From a bacterium (GTDB lineage: Bacteria; SZUA-79; Acidulodesulfobacterales; Acidulodesulfobacteraceae): DNA of 55,214 nucleotides. Below the pieces are notes generated by a model. It was not told the DNA's origin, did not search any database, and saw nothing but the letters and a program-made list of their open reading frames with translations. Shown one piece after another: positions 33,246-42,067 of this stretch. The stretch spans positions 1 through 55,214 of the forward strand of contig JAJYYR010000002.1 of the NCBI GenBank assembly GCA_021800805.1, given 5' to 3'. Positions within the stretch are counted from its first letter, which is position 1. The number at the start of each line of letters is the position of its first letter. A program made the position numbers and the translations under genes.

Positions 33246-34019
33246 ATGGTAACGTTATCGGTAATAAATAGAAAAGGAGGGGTGGGGAAGACCACCACAG
33301 CCGTCAACCTTGCGGTTGGCCTCCATAAGTTTCACGATAAAAATGTGTTGCTTATCGACGCGGACTCGCAGGCTAATGCAAGCATACACTTAGGAATAAG
33401 AGCTAAAGACGCCGGAGAATCGCTCGTCGCTGTTTTTAAAGGCACCGCGGGAATAAAGGGTATTATAAAGACTGCCGAAGGAATCGACGTCGCCCCGGCG
33501 CATCTCGATTTCGACGGAATAGAAAAAGAACATTCAGGCAAAGATGATGAACAGTCTTTAAGTATATTAAAGACGGCGCTCATAGACATTGAGGCTGATT
33601 ACGACATCGTTATAATCGATTGTCCTCCCGCTATGGGGTTCCTGTCGAAAAACGCTCTCGTGGCTTCCGATGCCGTAATTATACCTATTACAGGAGAGAA
33701 GTTGGCCGCAGAGGGACTCGGCGCCATGATTAAAAATATCGTGGTGGATATCAAGCCTTACAACCCAAATCTCGCCATACTCGGAATACTTATGACGCAG
33801 ATGCAGAAGACTGTTATGTGTGCCACTATGGTCGACTACATCAAGCGGAAACTTGGAGGGCGGTTTAGAGTTTTTGACACACATATAAGGAGAAATACGC
33901 TTCTTGCGGAAGCGTCTGCCGTAGGCAAAAGCATTTACGGGCACAAACACTGCAAAGGGTATCAGGATTATATGGATTTTACCTTTGAAATTAAAAAAAT
34001 ACTGGAGGCAAAACAATGA
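33246..34019 (+). CDS. parA: ParA/Soj-family partition ATPase
   Basis: 257 aa from the ATG at 33246 (GGGGGTG upstream); the ATG at 33234 would add four residues. Deviant Walker A KGGVGKTT near the N-terminus, Walker A' VLLIDADSQANAS, and Walker B IVIIDCPPAMGFLS are all intact. No N-terminal HTH, so this is the small ParA type (type Ib/chromosome-like). It moves plasmid cargo over the nucleoid with ParB. The stop overlaps the parB start by four bases. Confidence 0.96.
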   Translation: MVTLSVINRKGGVGKTTTAVNLAVGLHKFHDKNVLLIDADSQANASIHLGIRAKDAGESLVAVFKGTAGIKGIIKTAEGIDVAPAHLDFDGIEKEHSGKDDEQSLSILKTALIDIEADYDIVIIDCPPAMGFLSKNALVASDAVIIPITGEKLAAEGLGAMIKNIVVDIKPYNPNLAILGILMTQMQKTVMCATMVDYIKRKLGGRFRVFDTHIRRNTLLAEASAVGKSIYGHKHCKGYQDYMDFTFEIKKILEAKQ

Positions 34020-34981
34020 GCAGAAAATTATCAATAGGGGACGATCCCCTGGAGTTTCTTGGTGGCAATGAAGCGATAACACTCCCCATAGACGATATCG
34101 TCGTAGAGGAGCAGGTAAGAAGAGAATTCGGAGAGGAAGAAATTGAGGCGCTTGCGGAAAGCATAAAGCAGGTAGGCCTTATTAACCCGCCCGTCGTCCG
34201 CAGGAAAGGCATGGCTTATGTTATTATCGACGGCGAGCGCCGTTTAAAGGCATGTAAACTTTTGGGCGTGGACAGCGTCCTCTGTTCCATCAAGGATATT
34301 AAGGATGAAGATATCCACGGGGCGCAGATAATAGCGAACGTCCATCGTAAGGACCTGACCCTTATCGAACTTTATTACGGCTTAAAGCTTTATCAAGACA
34401 AGGGAATGTCTATGCGCGATATCGTGGTAAAAACCGGGATTAAAAAAAACCTTGTTGAAGAAATATTAAAAGGTCGGAAGTTCGAAGACAAACTTAAAGA
34501 TCTTCCGTCAGGGGAAGAGGGCAATAAAGAATTCAGGAAATTGGCCGCAGCGGAAGGGATAATTGACCCGGTTAAAAAAAACGAGGTCCAGTCTAATCCA
34601 GGAAATTTCACTCGGTCGGGCATAGATAAAATTAAAAAAAATTCCAAACCCCAGAAAGTCAATAAAAATAAAGATAAAAAGGGACTGTCCGAATTTCGGA
34701 CAGCTGAAGGCGGCGGGGATAATACGGCTGGAAAATCCGAGACTCAGCCCCCAGCTTCCGGTAAAAATCAAGAGCCCCCGGCGGATCTTAAGCCAAAAAA
34801 TCCGAGGGATATAGCAGCAATAGAAGCAATTAATAAATCGATGAAAATATTTAATGATGCCCATGTAAGCATTAAGCTAAAAATGGCTGAGGATGCCGAC
34901 GGTTATCATCTTAATGTCCGCGTAGCGACCCCGGCTACCGCGGAGCAGATAGTGGACGCGATAGGTAAAATATTCAACTAA
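34016..34981 (+). CDS. parB: ParB/KorB-type partition protein
   Basis: 321 aa. The ParB/Spo0J N-terminal CTPase domain is clear: VRREFGEEEIEALAESIKQVGLINPPVVRR, GERRLKACKLLG and NVHRKDLTLIELYYGL. The central HTH includes MSMRDIVVKTGIKKNLVEEIL (about 125-150). A basic disordered linker (about 190-265) leads to a C-terminal dimerisation region. A parS-like palindrome lies within its own coding sequence (34685-34703). It should bind the four 19-bp palindromes of this window. Confidence 0.95.
   Translation: MSRKLSIGDDPLEFLGGNEAITLPIDDIVVEEQVRREFGEEEIEALAESIKQVGLINPPVVRRKGMAYVIIDGERRLKACKLLGVDSVLCSIKDIKDEDIHGAQIIANVHRKDLTLIELYYGLKLYQDKGMSMRDIVVKTGIKKNLVEEILKGRKFEDKLKDLPSGEEGNKEFRKLAAAEGIIDPVKKNEVQSNPGNFTRSGIDKIKKNSKPQKVNKNKDKKGLSEFRTAEGGGDNTAGKSETQPPASGKNQEPPADLKPKNPRDIAAIEAINKSMKIFNDAHVSIKLKMAEDADGYHLNVRVATPATAEQIVDAIGKIFN
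34685..34703. promoter_or_regulatory. parS-like palindrome inside parB
   Basis: CTGTCCGAATTTCGGACAG, the same 19-bp palindrome read from the other strand (central base T). It is embedded in the codons of the disordered ParB linker, so its conservation at DNA level is notable. parS sites inside parB genes are known from chromosomal systems. Confidence 0.7.
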
Positions 34982-35000
34982 AAATAAAACTTTTAGTCAA

Positions 35001-35019
35001 CTGTCCGAAATTCGGACAG
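35001..35019. promoter_or_regulatory. parS-like palindrome downstream of parB
   Basis: CTGTCCGAAATTCGGACAG, followed by the same TAACGGTAAAG as at 33151. Situated 20 bases after the parB stop, it brackets the partition operon together with the site at 33147-33173. Confidence 0.75.
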
Positions 35020-35064
35020 TAACGGTAAAGTAAAAATAAACATAACTTAAAAACAGGAGGGCTT

Positions 35065-35295
35065 ATGGAAAAGTGTAATTTAAAAAACGATTTATCCCAT
35101 CCAGATTTAAGGTTTATAGATTTAAACAAATTTTCGTCCAGATTAACACGCAAAGCGGGTTACGATCCGGAAGTATTAAAGAGGGCGGTAAAAGACAGCT
35201 TTCTTGATTTTATAGACACTCATACTAATTCGCACGGCGTATTCATCTGTGGTTCAAAGAAGCTCGTCGAGTTCGTAGAGGATAATTTAATTTAA
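35065..35295 (+). CDS. Uncharacterised small protein before the relaxase
   Basis: 76 aa with CAGGAGG upstream. A mixed alpha/beta protein with FIDTHTNSHGVFICGSKKLVEFVEDNLI at the end. Not recognised. Sits 24 bases before the relaxase gene and may be part of the mobilisation unit. Confidence 0.55.
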   Translation: MEKCNLKNDLSHPDLRFIDLNKFSSRLTRKAGYDPEVLKRAVKDSFLDFIDTHTNSHGVFICGSKKLVEFVEDNLI

Positions 35296-35319
35296 AGTAA
35301 GTAATAGGGAGAATAAGCA

Positions 35320-36423
35320 ATGTTAAGCGTGGTGGCGCGCTCCAAGGGCTGGGCGCAAGATTATTTTCAGACGCAGAAGGACGAATATTATCTCGGCCAG
35401 GCTACCGAAACCTTTTATGGCGGCAAGGCATGTAAATTTGCCGGCGACCCCGTATTGGAATCCTCCGGCCAGTTTGTAAAGTTAAAATCCGGAAAAACCT
35501 TCATGGATTTTATTCCAGACGGTAAAGGCGAAAGAGCTTGCTTTGACATGGTCTTTACCGTGGATAAATCGCTCTCCGTATTAATAGAACTGACCGATGA
35601 CCCAAAACTAAGGGAAGAGTTAATAGAAATACACAATAACGCCGTTTGTGAGGCCATGCAGGAATTTGAAAAAATGGCTTATACGAGACTGTCCCATAGG
35701 GTAGCCGGCAAAAAGATAATCGACCCGGTTTATCCAGGTAAAGTCGAATGGGCCGCGTTCACGCATCACACGAGCCAGGATAACGACCCCGATGTACACA
35801 CCCACGTCGTCGTGCCTAACCGCATCAAAGTATTCGGTAAGGACTACGCTATGGAACCGGCCGACTTGTTAAAACCTAACAGTTCCACGAAAATAGCCCT
35901 TGGCAAGTTCTATCGCGCGAGCGTAGTCAATCAGGTGCGCAAAAAAAAGGAAATATTAGTCAATATAAGCGATTATAAGAATTTCTTTTATGAAGTGGCA
36001 GGGGTATCTGAAGAGACGGCAAAACAATTCTCTAAAAGGTCTAACACGATTAAGGCTGAATATGAAATAGTGAAAGATGATTACGCGGAATCCGAAAAAG
36101 CCAAAGTGAAACAAAAAATAGCAACGGAAACACGGGGAAAAAAAGATAAAGGCAAAACCATAGAGGAGCTCCGCGAAATATGGCGGGCCGAAAGTCCGCA
36201 GAAGAATATATCCGTCGTGAAGCAATCAGTCAACCTGGCTACGGCTGAGGATATAGACAATGCTTTCGCCAGTGCATGGAACAAGCTTTCGGAAAACCGC
36301 AGTTCCTTTACCGAACTTAATCTAATGGTCGCGGTACGCCAGAATCTCATTTATGAGAATTTAAGATTTAACGAAAAAGATTTACATGCAGCGTTAAAAA
36401 AAAAACCGAAAAAAAGGAGCTGA
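35320..36423 (+). CDS. TrwC/TraI-type (MOBF) conjugative relaxase domain
   Basis: 367 aa. The N-terminal MLSV with catalytic-type Tyr15 and a downstream Tyr23-Tyr24 pair matches TrwC-family relaxases. FDMVFTVDKSLSVL (75-88) is the FDxTFSxPKS-type motif, and the metal-binding HHTSQDNDPDVHTH (149-162) is the three-His motif. It nicks oriT and stays bound to the 5' end. The frame stops at 36421 right after a run of ten A (36396-36405); the -1 frame runs on into the helicase gene, so this is probably the N-terminal half of a 1000-residue relaxase-helicase. Confidence 0.92.
   Translation: MLSVVARSKGWAQDYFQTQKDEYYLGQATETFYGGKACKFAGDPVLESSGQFVKLKSGKTFMDFIPDGKGERACFDMVFTVDKSLSVLIELTDDPKLREELIEIHNNAVCEAMQEFEKMAYTRLSHRVAGKKIIDPVYPGKVEWAAFTHHTSQDNDPDVHTHVVVPNRIKVFGKDYAMEPADLLKPNSSTKIALGKFYRASVVNQVRKKKEILVNISDYKNFFYEVAGVSEETAKQFSKRSNTIKAEYEIVKDDYAESEKAKVKQKIATETRGKKDKGKTIEELREIWRAESPQKNISVVKQSVNLATAEDIDNAFASAWNKLSENRSSFTELNLMVAVRQNLIYENLRFNEKDLHAALKKKPKKRS
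36396..36405 (+). other. A10 slippery tract joining relaxase and helicase frames
   Basis: Ten consecutive A in frame as TT(A AAA AAA AAA) CCG, containing an A_AAA_AAA slippery heptamer in the relaxase frame. A -1 shift or one extra A puts translation into the frame of the helicase gene, open without interruption to 38312. A second A7 run (36409-36415) follows. Could be programmed slippage, a mutation or a homopolymer sequencing error. Confidence 0.7.
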
Positions 36424-36473
36424 TTCAAATAACTAAATTAGGGAATAGGATATTTACGACTAAGGAGCTCAGG

Positions 36474-38312
36474 ATGAAGGAATTATGGATAGAGAGGCAC
36501 GCCAAGGAAACGCACGGGAAATACGAGCAAATTATGACAAAAGCCGATGCCATTGCCGCCATAGAGTCATGGGAGGCGGAGATGAAAAGAAAGTTTAAGG
36601 TGGAACAGGGAAGGGAATTTAATTTGACAAAGGACCAGAAAAAAGTCTTATTGGCGATATTAACCTCAAAAGACGGGGTCATAATAATCCAGGGCGATGC
36701 CGGTACGGGCAAGACGACCCTGCTGCAGGCACTTAAGGAAATAACGTTGGACAAAGGGATAAAACTCAGAGGGCTTTCCACGATGGGCAAAGCCGTCATA
36801 GAGATAATCGAACAGGGCAAGATAGACGAATCGATGACGATAGACAGTCATATCTTAAGAGGCAAGGGGATAAAAGATTTTACGGACTCGAACGGTAAAG
36901 TAATAGATATCGTGGACGAGTCGTCTATGAATGCGACGGGCAAGCTTTACGACGTTATGGATTTGGGTGCAAAAGAAAACGCCAGATCAATTTTAATAGG
37001 CGACATTAAACAGCATCCATCCATCCAGTCCGGCGGCATGTTCGAAAGGGCACAGAAGTCAAAGCACGTTACATTCGTGGAGATGAAGGAGTCTATTAGA
37101 CAGGTAGATCCTTTCTTTAAGGAAGTGGTTAAGACGATATCTGAGGGACATATATCCGACGGTTTGAATATGCTCGATAATGCAAAAATGATACACGAGA
37201 TTACCGCGAAAAATACAGAAAAGGAAATGGAAGCGCCGGACGCCCAAACCCTTAAAGAAAAACTTTACCAGGAAATAACTAATGCGTATATAGAGAGTGG
37301 AAATCTTAATAATCTTATTCTTGCCGCCCAAAATAAAGACCGCGGCGAACTTAATAAAATTACGCGAAATAAATTAAAAGACATGGGTATAGTCGGGGCG
37401 GAAGATTTTATGATGGATATCCGCGAAGGAAAAAATATTAGCGACGAGGACAAAAAGCACATATGGAATTATGAAGCCGGAAATATTATTGTAAGAGGCA
37501 AACATATCTATACGGTTAAGTCGGTCGATTTTGAAAATAAAATGCTTCAAGTCGTGGACAATTATTCCGGAAAAGAAATCACGATGTCGGGAAATAAATT
37601 AAAAGATAATCAGGTTTACATTGAAACGGAAAGAAAATTTTCAAAAGGGGATAAAGTCATTTTTTTAAAAAACGATTATCACATTGGAATAACCGGAATA
37701 AAAAACGACAAAGACGAATACGGAGTTCAAAATGGGGTGAGTGGTTTTATCCAAAATATAGAAAATTTAGGAAACGGCAATTATAAAATAGATGCAAATA
37801 TTGGTGAAAGAAAAACGATAAGCTTCGAAACTAAAGATTATAATTATTTTACCCACGGATACGCAATAACGAGTTTTAAATCGCAAGGGCAAACCGTACT
37901 TAAGGCTTTTATTTATGCCGCTGAAACTACCAAGAACGAAATATACGTTAACCTGTCGAGGGCTAAAATCGTTGCGGAGATATGGACGCTTTCAAAAGAG
38001 CTATTATTTAAGACTGCAAAAAATGATAGCAAGCAAATAAGCTCGCTTGATGTTGAGAAAAGAAACTGGCGCCCATATACGGTTCTTAACCTGGCGGAAG
38101 GATATGAGAATATAGTCTCGACTATTTCGGATATCGGGGAAAAATTTAAAGAGATTAGAGAGAGATTTAAAAGAATGAATGAGCGGGAAAGCCAAAAAGA
38201 GAAAAACGCTATTAAGGAAAAACAGGATAAGCCCAAAGAGAAAATTCCGTCTGAAAAAATTAATAAAGAACCGGATAAAAAATCCGAAAAAAAGATTGCA
38301 AAAAAACATTGA
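36474..38312 (+). CDS. TraI/TrwC helicase domain (SF1, RecD-like), frame-shifted second half of the relaxase
   Basis: 612 aa from an ATG with GGAG upstream, but the same frame is open back to the A10 tract, and the residues before this ATG (RIFTTKELR) form the TT-E motif that starts the helicase half of TrwC proteins. Walker A GDAGTGKTT (about 73-81), Walker B IVDESSMN (about 144-151), IGDIKQHPSI motif III, and the late YAITSFKSQGQTV and YVNLSRAK motifs of SF1B helicases are intact. It unwinds the transferred strand 5' to 3'. The C-terminus is very Lys-rich. Confidence 0.9.
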   Translation: MKELWIERHAKETHGKYEQIMTKADAIAAIESWEAEMKRKFKVEQGREFNLTKDQKKVLLAILTSKDGVIIIQGDAGTGKTTLLQALKEITLDKGIKLRGLSTMGKAVIEIIEQGKIDESMTIDSHILRGKGIKDFTDSNGKVIDIVDESSMNATGKLYDVMDLGAKENARSILIGDIKQHPSIQSGGMFERAQKSKHVTFVEMKESIRQVDPFFKEVVKTISEGHISDGLNMLDNAKMIHEITAKNTEKEMEAPDAQTLKEKLYQEITNAYIESGNLNNLILAAQNKDRGELNKITRNKLKDMGIVGAEDFMMDIREGKNISDEDKKHIWNYEAGNIIVRGKHIYTVKSVDFENKMLQVVDNYSGKEITMSGNKLKDNQVYIETERKFSKGDKVIFLKNDYHIGITGIKNDKDEYGVQNGVSGFIQNIENLGNGNYKIDANIGERKTISFETKDYNYFTHGYAITSFKSQGQTVLKAFIYAAETTKNEIYVNLSRAKIVAEIWTLSKELLFKTAKNDSKQISSLDVEKRNWRPYTVLNLAEGYENIVSTISDIGEKFKEIRERFKRMNERESQKEKNAIKEKQDKPKEKIPSEKINKEPDKKSEKKIAKKH

Positions 38313-38717
38313 TGTCGGGAAATTATATCGGTATAAGCAACGACCACTCGGCAAAAAACCGCCGAGTGGTAATAAAGTGATGCTTCGCATAATTTGTTTA
38401 TAGTAAATACTAAAAACTTATATAGAAAAATACATATTTAATTATAGTAAAAACTAAAGGATTATATAGTGAAAAAATTATTAATTATAGTAAAAACTAA
38501 AAGTAAATATAGTGTGCTTCGCACGTTTAAATATAAACGGCAGCTACACGGTTACACCTACGCACCGGCGGCGGCGGAAACACGGATACGGCGTGGGGCG
38601 TTTGTATGGCGTCGTATGGCGGGCGTATCACAAACACGCATAAAATATAAAAATTAACAGTATGGCGAAAGCGGTATAAAAATACCATACGCGTAAGGCG
38701 TAAAAAAAGGAGGTTTT
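38313..38717. other. Non-coding repeat-rich region, candidate oriT
   Basis: A 405-bp gap between helicase and mobilisation genes. It holds an inverted repeat ACCACTCGGC/GCCGAGTGGT (38343-38352/38361-38370), two copies of a 21-bp direct repeat starting TTAATTATAG and ending ACTAAA (38438-38458, 38481-38501) with a third degenerate one at 38401, repeated TGCTTCGCA (38381, 38515), a GC-rich patch, three GTATGGCG (38604, 38614, 38660), and the hairpin GGTAT-AAAA-ATACC (38673-38686) before the next gene. This combination beside relaxase genes is what an oriT looks like. The nic site cannot be placed. Confidence 0.5.
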
Positions 38718-39110
38718 ATGGCTAAGGTGAAAAAGACTTTTTCGATGGACCAAAAGTATGAAAGGAAGTTTCGGCCGGGGGATAATTTTTCGGATATTGT
38801 GAATGCCGCCCTGGGTAAATATTTTTACGAAGAACAGCAAAGACAGAGTGCTTATTTACAACTTATAAAAGACAATCAGCGGGTTATGGATGCCATTTTA
38901 ACTGAAATCGGCAACGCAAAGTCCGAAGTGAATGTGTTGCGCGAAAGCATGAGAAAACGGACGGACTTTATTTTAAATATGGGGTTTTTTTCCGCTGCCG
39001 GCGTCGACTTATTAAAAGAGGAGAATAAGTATAAAAAACTATTAATGGAAGAGATAGAAACAGTGAAAGGAGAATACAAAAAACTTAAAGAACTGGAGGA
39101 AGCGAAATGA
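38718..39110 (+). CDS. Mobilisation accessory protein (MobC-like candidate)
   Basis: 130 aa with AAAGGAGG. A basic N-terminus with FRPGDNFSDIVNAALGKYF, resembling a ribbon-helix-helix-like DNA-binding start, then long helices with heptads and a coiled-coil C-terminus (about 85-130). Placed between candidate oriT and the coupling protein, it is probably the relaxosome accessory protein. The ribbon-helix-helix assignment is tentative. Confidence 0.6.
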   Translation: MAKVKKTFSMDQKYERKFRPGDNFSDIVNAALGKYFYEEQQRQSAYLQLIKDNQRVMDAILTEIGNAKSEVNVLRESMRKRTDFILNMGFFSAAGVDLLKEENKYKKLLMEEIETVKGEYKKLKELEEAK

Positions 39111-39337
39111 AAAAAACAAAAAATTTAAAGGCTATTATGCAAGAGGAAAAAGATGTCAAACAAAGGCTAGTAGAAGCACACGCAGCGATGAGAAAAGACT
39201 TAGGAGAATTAACGTTAAAGGCATACGAAAAGGACGGCTTTAATGATGATTTCGAAAAGGACGTGGAGGCAATTTTAGAAGAATATGGTTATCCTATAAA
39301 GAAAATCAAAGCGTCAGAAGGAGGGGATAATGTTTAA
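39107..39337 (+). CDS. Small helical protein of the mobilisation unit
   Basis: 76 aa overlapping both neighbours (4 and 8 bases). Entirely charged and helical, acidic in the C-terminal half. No family recognised. Likely part of the relaxosome or coupling step because of tight coupling to the MobC-like and T4CP genes. Confidence 0.6.
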   Translation: MKKTKNLKAIMQEEKDVKQRLVEAHAAMRKDLGELTLKAYEKDGFNDDFEKDVEAILEEYGYPIKKIKASEGGDNV

Positions 39338-41138
39338 CTACCAAAGTTTCAGAATACATTGGGCAAAAGTGGAACATTCCATAGGATTTATTTTAGGCAT
39401 AGCCATTATTTTACATGTCATCCTTGCGTTGCCTGTGAGTTTAGTATTGTGTAATTGGACTATTTCACTAAGTATATTCACCCATATGTTTGGCGGTTAT
39501 AAGATTCTCTGGGTCCATGTTTTTAAGGCGCTACAATATAAAGAAGCTGTTATCTATTCATTCTTGATTTATCCGATTTTTATTCCTATCGGAATATTTA
39601 TTACTCTTAAAATTAATTCCAACAGCGCCGCGGTTAAGTCGGTTGGCGAGAATAATAAAAACGATAAATATATCAGCGGGGCAAGGTTTGGAAATTTAGA
39701 CAAATATAATAAAACGATTAAACCGGAAGAGATTATATGCTCTGTCGGACCAGCGGCTATGACTATAAAATCGATGTTCCGTAACCTCTTGATATGGGCT
39801 ACGACCGGCGCCGGCAAATCGCAGATAGCTCTTAAATTCTTATCTTATATTTACAATAAGTTCCCTTCTATTAATATGGTTATTTATGATCCCGCGCCGG
39901 AATATACTAATATTCTTTATAATCCAAAAAACGGGGATATTATTTTTAACCCCGCCGACGCGAGGTCATGCGTATGGAATATTCTCAATGAGATAAATAA
40001 TAAGTCGGATATAGAACTCGTCGCAAAAGTAATAATCCCTGAAGAGAGTGTAGGCGATAAGAACAGCTATTTTACGGATAATGCAAGATTAATTCTTGAG
40101 GCTATCTTAAATTATCTTTTAGTGCACAGAGAAGAAGGGATCGCCACTAACGAAAATCTCATAAAATATTGCGCTATGACCCCGGCTGAGTTATTAAAAA
40201 TATTTGACGAGGATAATTTAATTAGAAATGAAAGCGTTCTGGCCATGTCGGCGCTTAAAACGGTCGATGAAACAGTCGGCGCCATAATGTCGGAATTAAC
40301 GAGGCGTATTAAACCATTCTCGGCCTTACCGTCCAAGCCCGATATAAAAGGGGTGAAAAGTTTTAATATAACGACGGATTTTTTAGAGAAGAAGGGCGTA
40401 AGGATTTTTATAAATTCACATAAAGAGGTGCAGGATTACGTTCGCCCAATTTTAACGCTCTTTATAGAACTCTTGTTTAAAAAGTTCTTATCGGCTCCGG
40501 ATTTCCAAAATCCGCATACCATATTTCACCTCGAAGAGTTTGCAAGTCTGAACAGGATGTCTAGTATTACCGATCTTGTCAACGAAGGCCGCAAAAAAAA
40601 TGCTTTAGTGGTGATAACGATACAGGACAGGAGTAAAGTCGACAGCAAATACGGAAAAGAATTAACGGAAAGTATTATTAGCGGTTGCAATAATCAAATA
40701 TACGGCCGTGTCGGAAGTAGCGTTGAGGCGACGTATGTCAGTAACCAGATAGGTATGCAGGAGGTCGAAAGGACTACGTCTACAGATTCCGTGGATAAAG
40801 ACGGTAAATATACGCATTCCGAGAGCACGCAGATTATAGAAAAATATTTATTGTTGCCTTCAACCATAAAGTCGCTTAAGGATTTGGAGTTTATAATTCA
40901 GATTGTAAACGTGCCGACCTTTTTTCATTTTAATATTTCTTGGGTCAAATATAAGGAAGTTGCGGAAGGCTTTATTGAATCGCATCGTTTAAAGATAAGG
41001 GTAGGTCAGAAAATAAAAGAGGATGCAACGCTCCCTAAAAAGCCACAGGATATTACAAAACCGGAGGATAAGGAAATTAAAAAGGGAGCCGAGGAAAATA
41101 CCGATAACAACAATAAGCGTAATATAAAAGGAATTTAA
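39330..41138 (+). CDS. traD: Type IV coupling protein (TraD/TrwB/VirD4 family)
   Basis: 602 aa. Two N-terminal membrane segments (about 18-42 and 72-94), then the hexameric motor: Walker A ATTGAGKS (157-164), IYDPAPEYTNILY, FNPADARSCVWN, Walker B TIFHLEEFASL and VITIQDRSKVDSKYG. The hydrophilic Lys-rich tail fits a substrate-docking C-terminus. It brings the relaxase-DNA complex to the T4SS. TraD_N/TrwB type, in keeping with a MOBF relaxase. Confidence 0.93.
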   Translation: MFNYQSFRIHWAKVEHSIGFILGIAIILHVILALPVSLVLCNWTISLSIFTHMFGGYKILWVHVFKALQYKEAVIYSFLIYPIFIPIGIFITLKINSNSAAVKSVGENNKNDKYISGARFGNLDKYNKTIKPEEIICSVGPAAMTIKSMFRNLLIWATTGAGKSQIALKFLSYIYNKFPSINMVIYDPAPEYTNILYNPKNGDIIFNPADARSCVWNILNEINNKSDIELVAKVIIPEESVGDKNSYFTDNARLILEAILNYLLVHREEGIATNENLIKYCAMTPAELLKIFDEDNLIRNESVLAMSALKTVDETVGAIMSELTRRIKPFSALPSKPDIKGVKSFNITTDFLEKKGVRIFINSHKEVQDYVRPILTLFIELLFKKFLSAPDFQNPHTIFHLEEFASLNRMSSITDLVNEGRKKNALVVITIQDRSKVDSKYGKELTESIISGCNNQIYGRVGSSVEATYVSNQIGMQEVERTTSTDSVDKDGKYTHSESTQIIEKYLLLPSTIKSLKDLEFIIQIVNVPTFFHFNISWVKYKEVAEGFIESHRLKIRVGQKIKEDATLPKKPQDITKPEDKEIKKGAEENTDNNNKRNIKGI

Positions 41139-41164
41139 AAATTAAAACCTTAAGGAGGGTATTA

Positions 41165-42037
41165 ATGTTCAGTTACATCGGAGGCAAACACGGCATGATT
41201 AAAGAAATTCTGGCGGCTTTCCCTGCCGGATACGAAAAGATGTCTTACGTCGAAGTCTTCGGCGGCGCCGGCTGGATTATCACAAACAAGAAACCGTCGG
41301 TCAGCGATGTTTATAACGACGTAAACAAGGACTTATCGAACCTTTTTTATGTCCTGTCTATCCCGCACCTGCGCTACCGCCTGATGCGGGCATTAAGATA
41401 CTGTCCTAATTCCAGGGTTAACTTTAAGGCCTACAGGGATGCCTTAAAGAGTTTTTCTTTTAAAATCCCGAATCTTGGCCGGGCCGTAGCATTTATTTAC
41501 GTTCGCGCGTGCAGCTTTGCCGGCCGGGGTTCGAGCTTCGGGACCTGCCGGGATGGGAGGGTAGGCGGAACGAGGGTATTCCTGACGAAGGTAATTAAGA
41601 AGAAGAGGGAATTAAGCAACTTAAACATAGAGAATCTTGACTATAAAAGCCTTATAGCTAAATACGACTCGCCTAACGCTTTTTTCTATCTCGACCCGCC
41701 GTATTACGGCAGCGAGGACGTTTATAACGGCGGCAAGTTTTTTACCAGGGCGGACCATGAGGTACTTGCGGAAATCTTAAAGACCGTAAAAGGGAAGTTC
41801 CTTGTCTCTTATTACGACGACACGGCGATAAGGGAATTATACAAGGGGTTTCACTTCCAGGAGTTTAAGAAGTTCAAGGCCTCGTATTTTAAATCGACCG
41901 GATTCACAAAAAGACCGGCGACCACTGAACTCTTGATATCGAATTATATTCCCCCCACTTTTGCGGGGGGGGGGGGGTATATAACTCCCTTATTAATAAA
42001 AATAACCGCGCCGTCATGGTTTTCCCATGCGGCGTAG
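41165..42037 (+). CDS. D12-class (Dam-like) DNA adenine methyltransferase with G13 tract
   Basis: 290 aa. FSYIGGKHG at the start, VFGGAG (31-36, motif I), and YLDPPYYGS around residue 175 (motif IV) mark a Dam/D12 N6-adenine methyltransferase. The conserved core ends at TTELLISNY. Right after it a run of 13 G (41965-41977), preceded by six C (41951-41956), lies in the reading frame. Losing one G would stop the protein two codons later; gaining one gives a different tail. Orphan: no restriction gene nearby. Confidence 0.9.
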   Translation: MFSYIGGKHGMIKEILAAFPAGYEKMSYVEVFGGAGWIITNKKPSVSDVYNDVNKDLSNLFYVLSIPHLRYRLMRALRYCPNSRVNFKAYRDALKSFSFKIPNLGRAVAFIYVRACSFAGRGSSFGTCRDGRVGGTRVFLTKVIKKKRELSNLNIENLDYKSLIAKYDSPNAFFYLDPPYYGSEDVYNGGKFFTRADHEVLAEILKTVKGKFLVSYYDDTAIRELYKGFHFQEFKKFKASYFKSTGFTKRPATTELLISNYIPPTFAGGGGYITPLLIKITAPSWFSHAA

Positions 42038-42067
42038 AAAAACGCGCGGCGTAATGGAGACAAAACA

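Noticed and set aside
33567..34082. 171-aa minus-strand ORF opposite parA
   Set aside because: Antisense to ParA with all motifs intact on the plus strand; composition looks random.
41951..41977. C6/G13 hairpin as a transcription terminator
   Set aside because: It lies inside the reading frame of the methyltransferase and is not followed by a U-run; a contingency tract explains it better.
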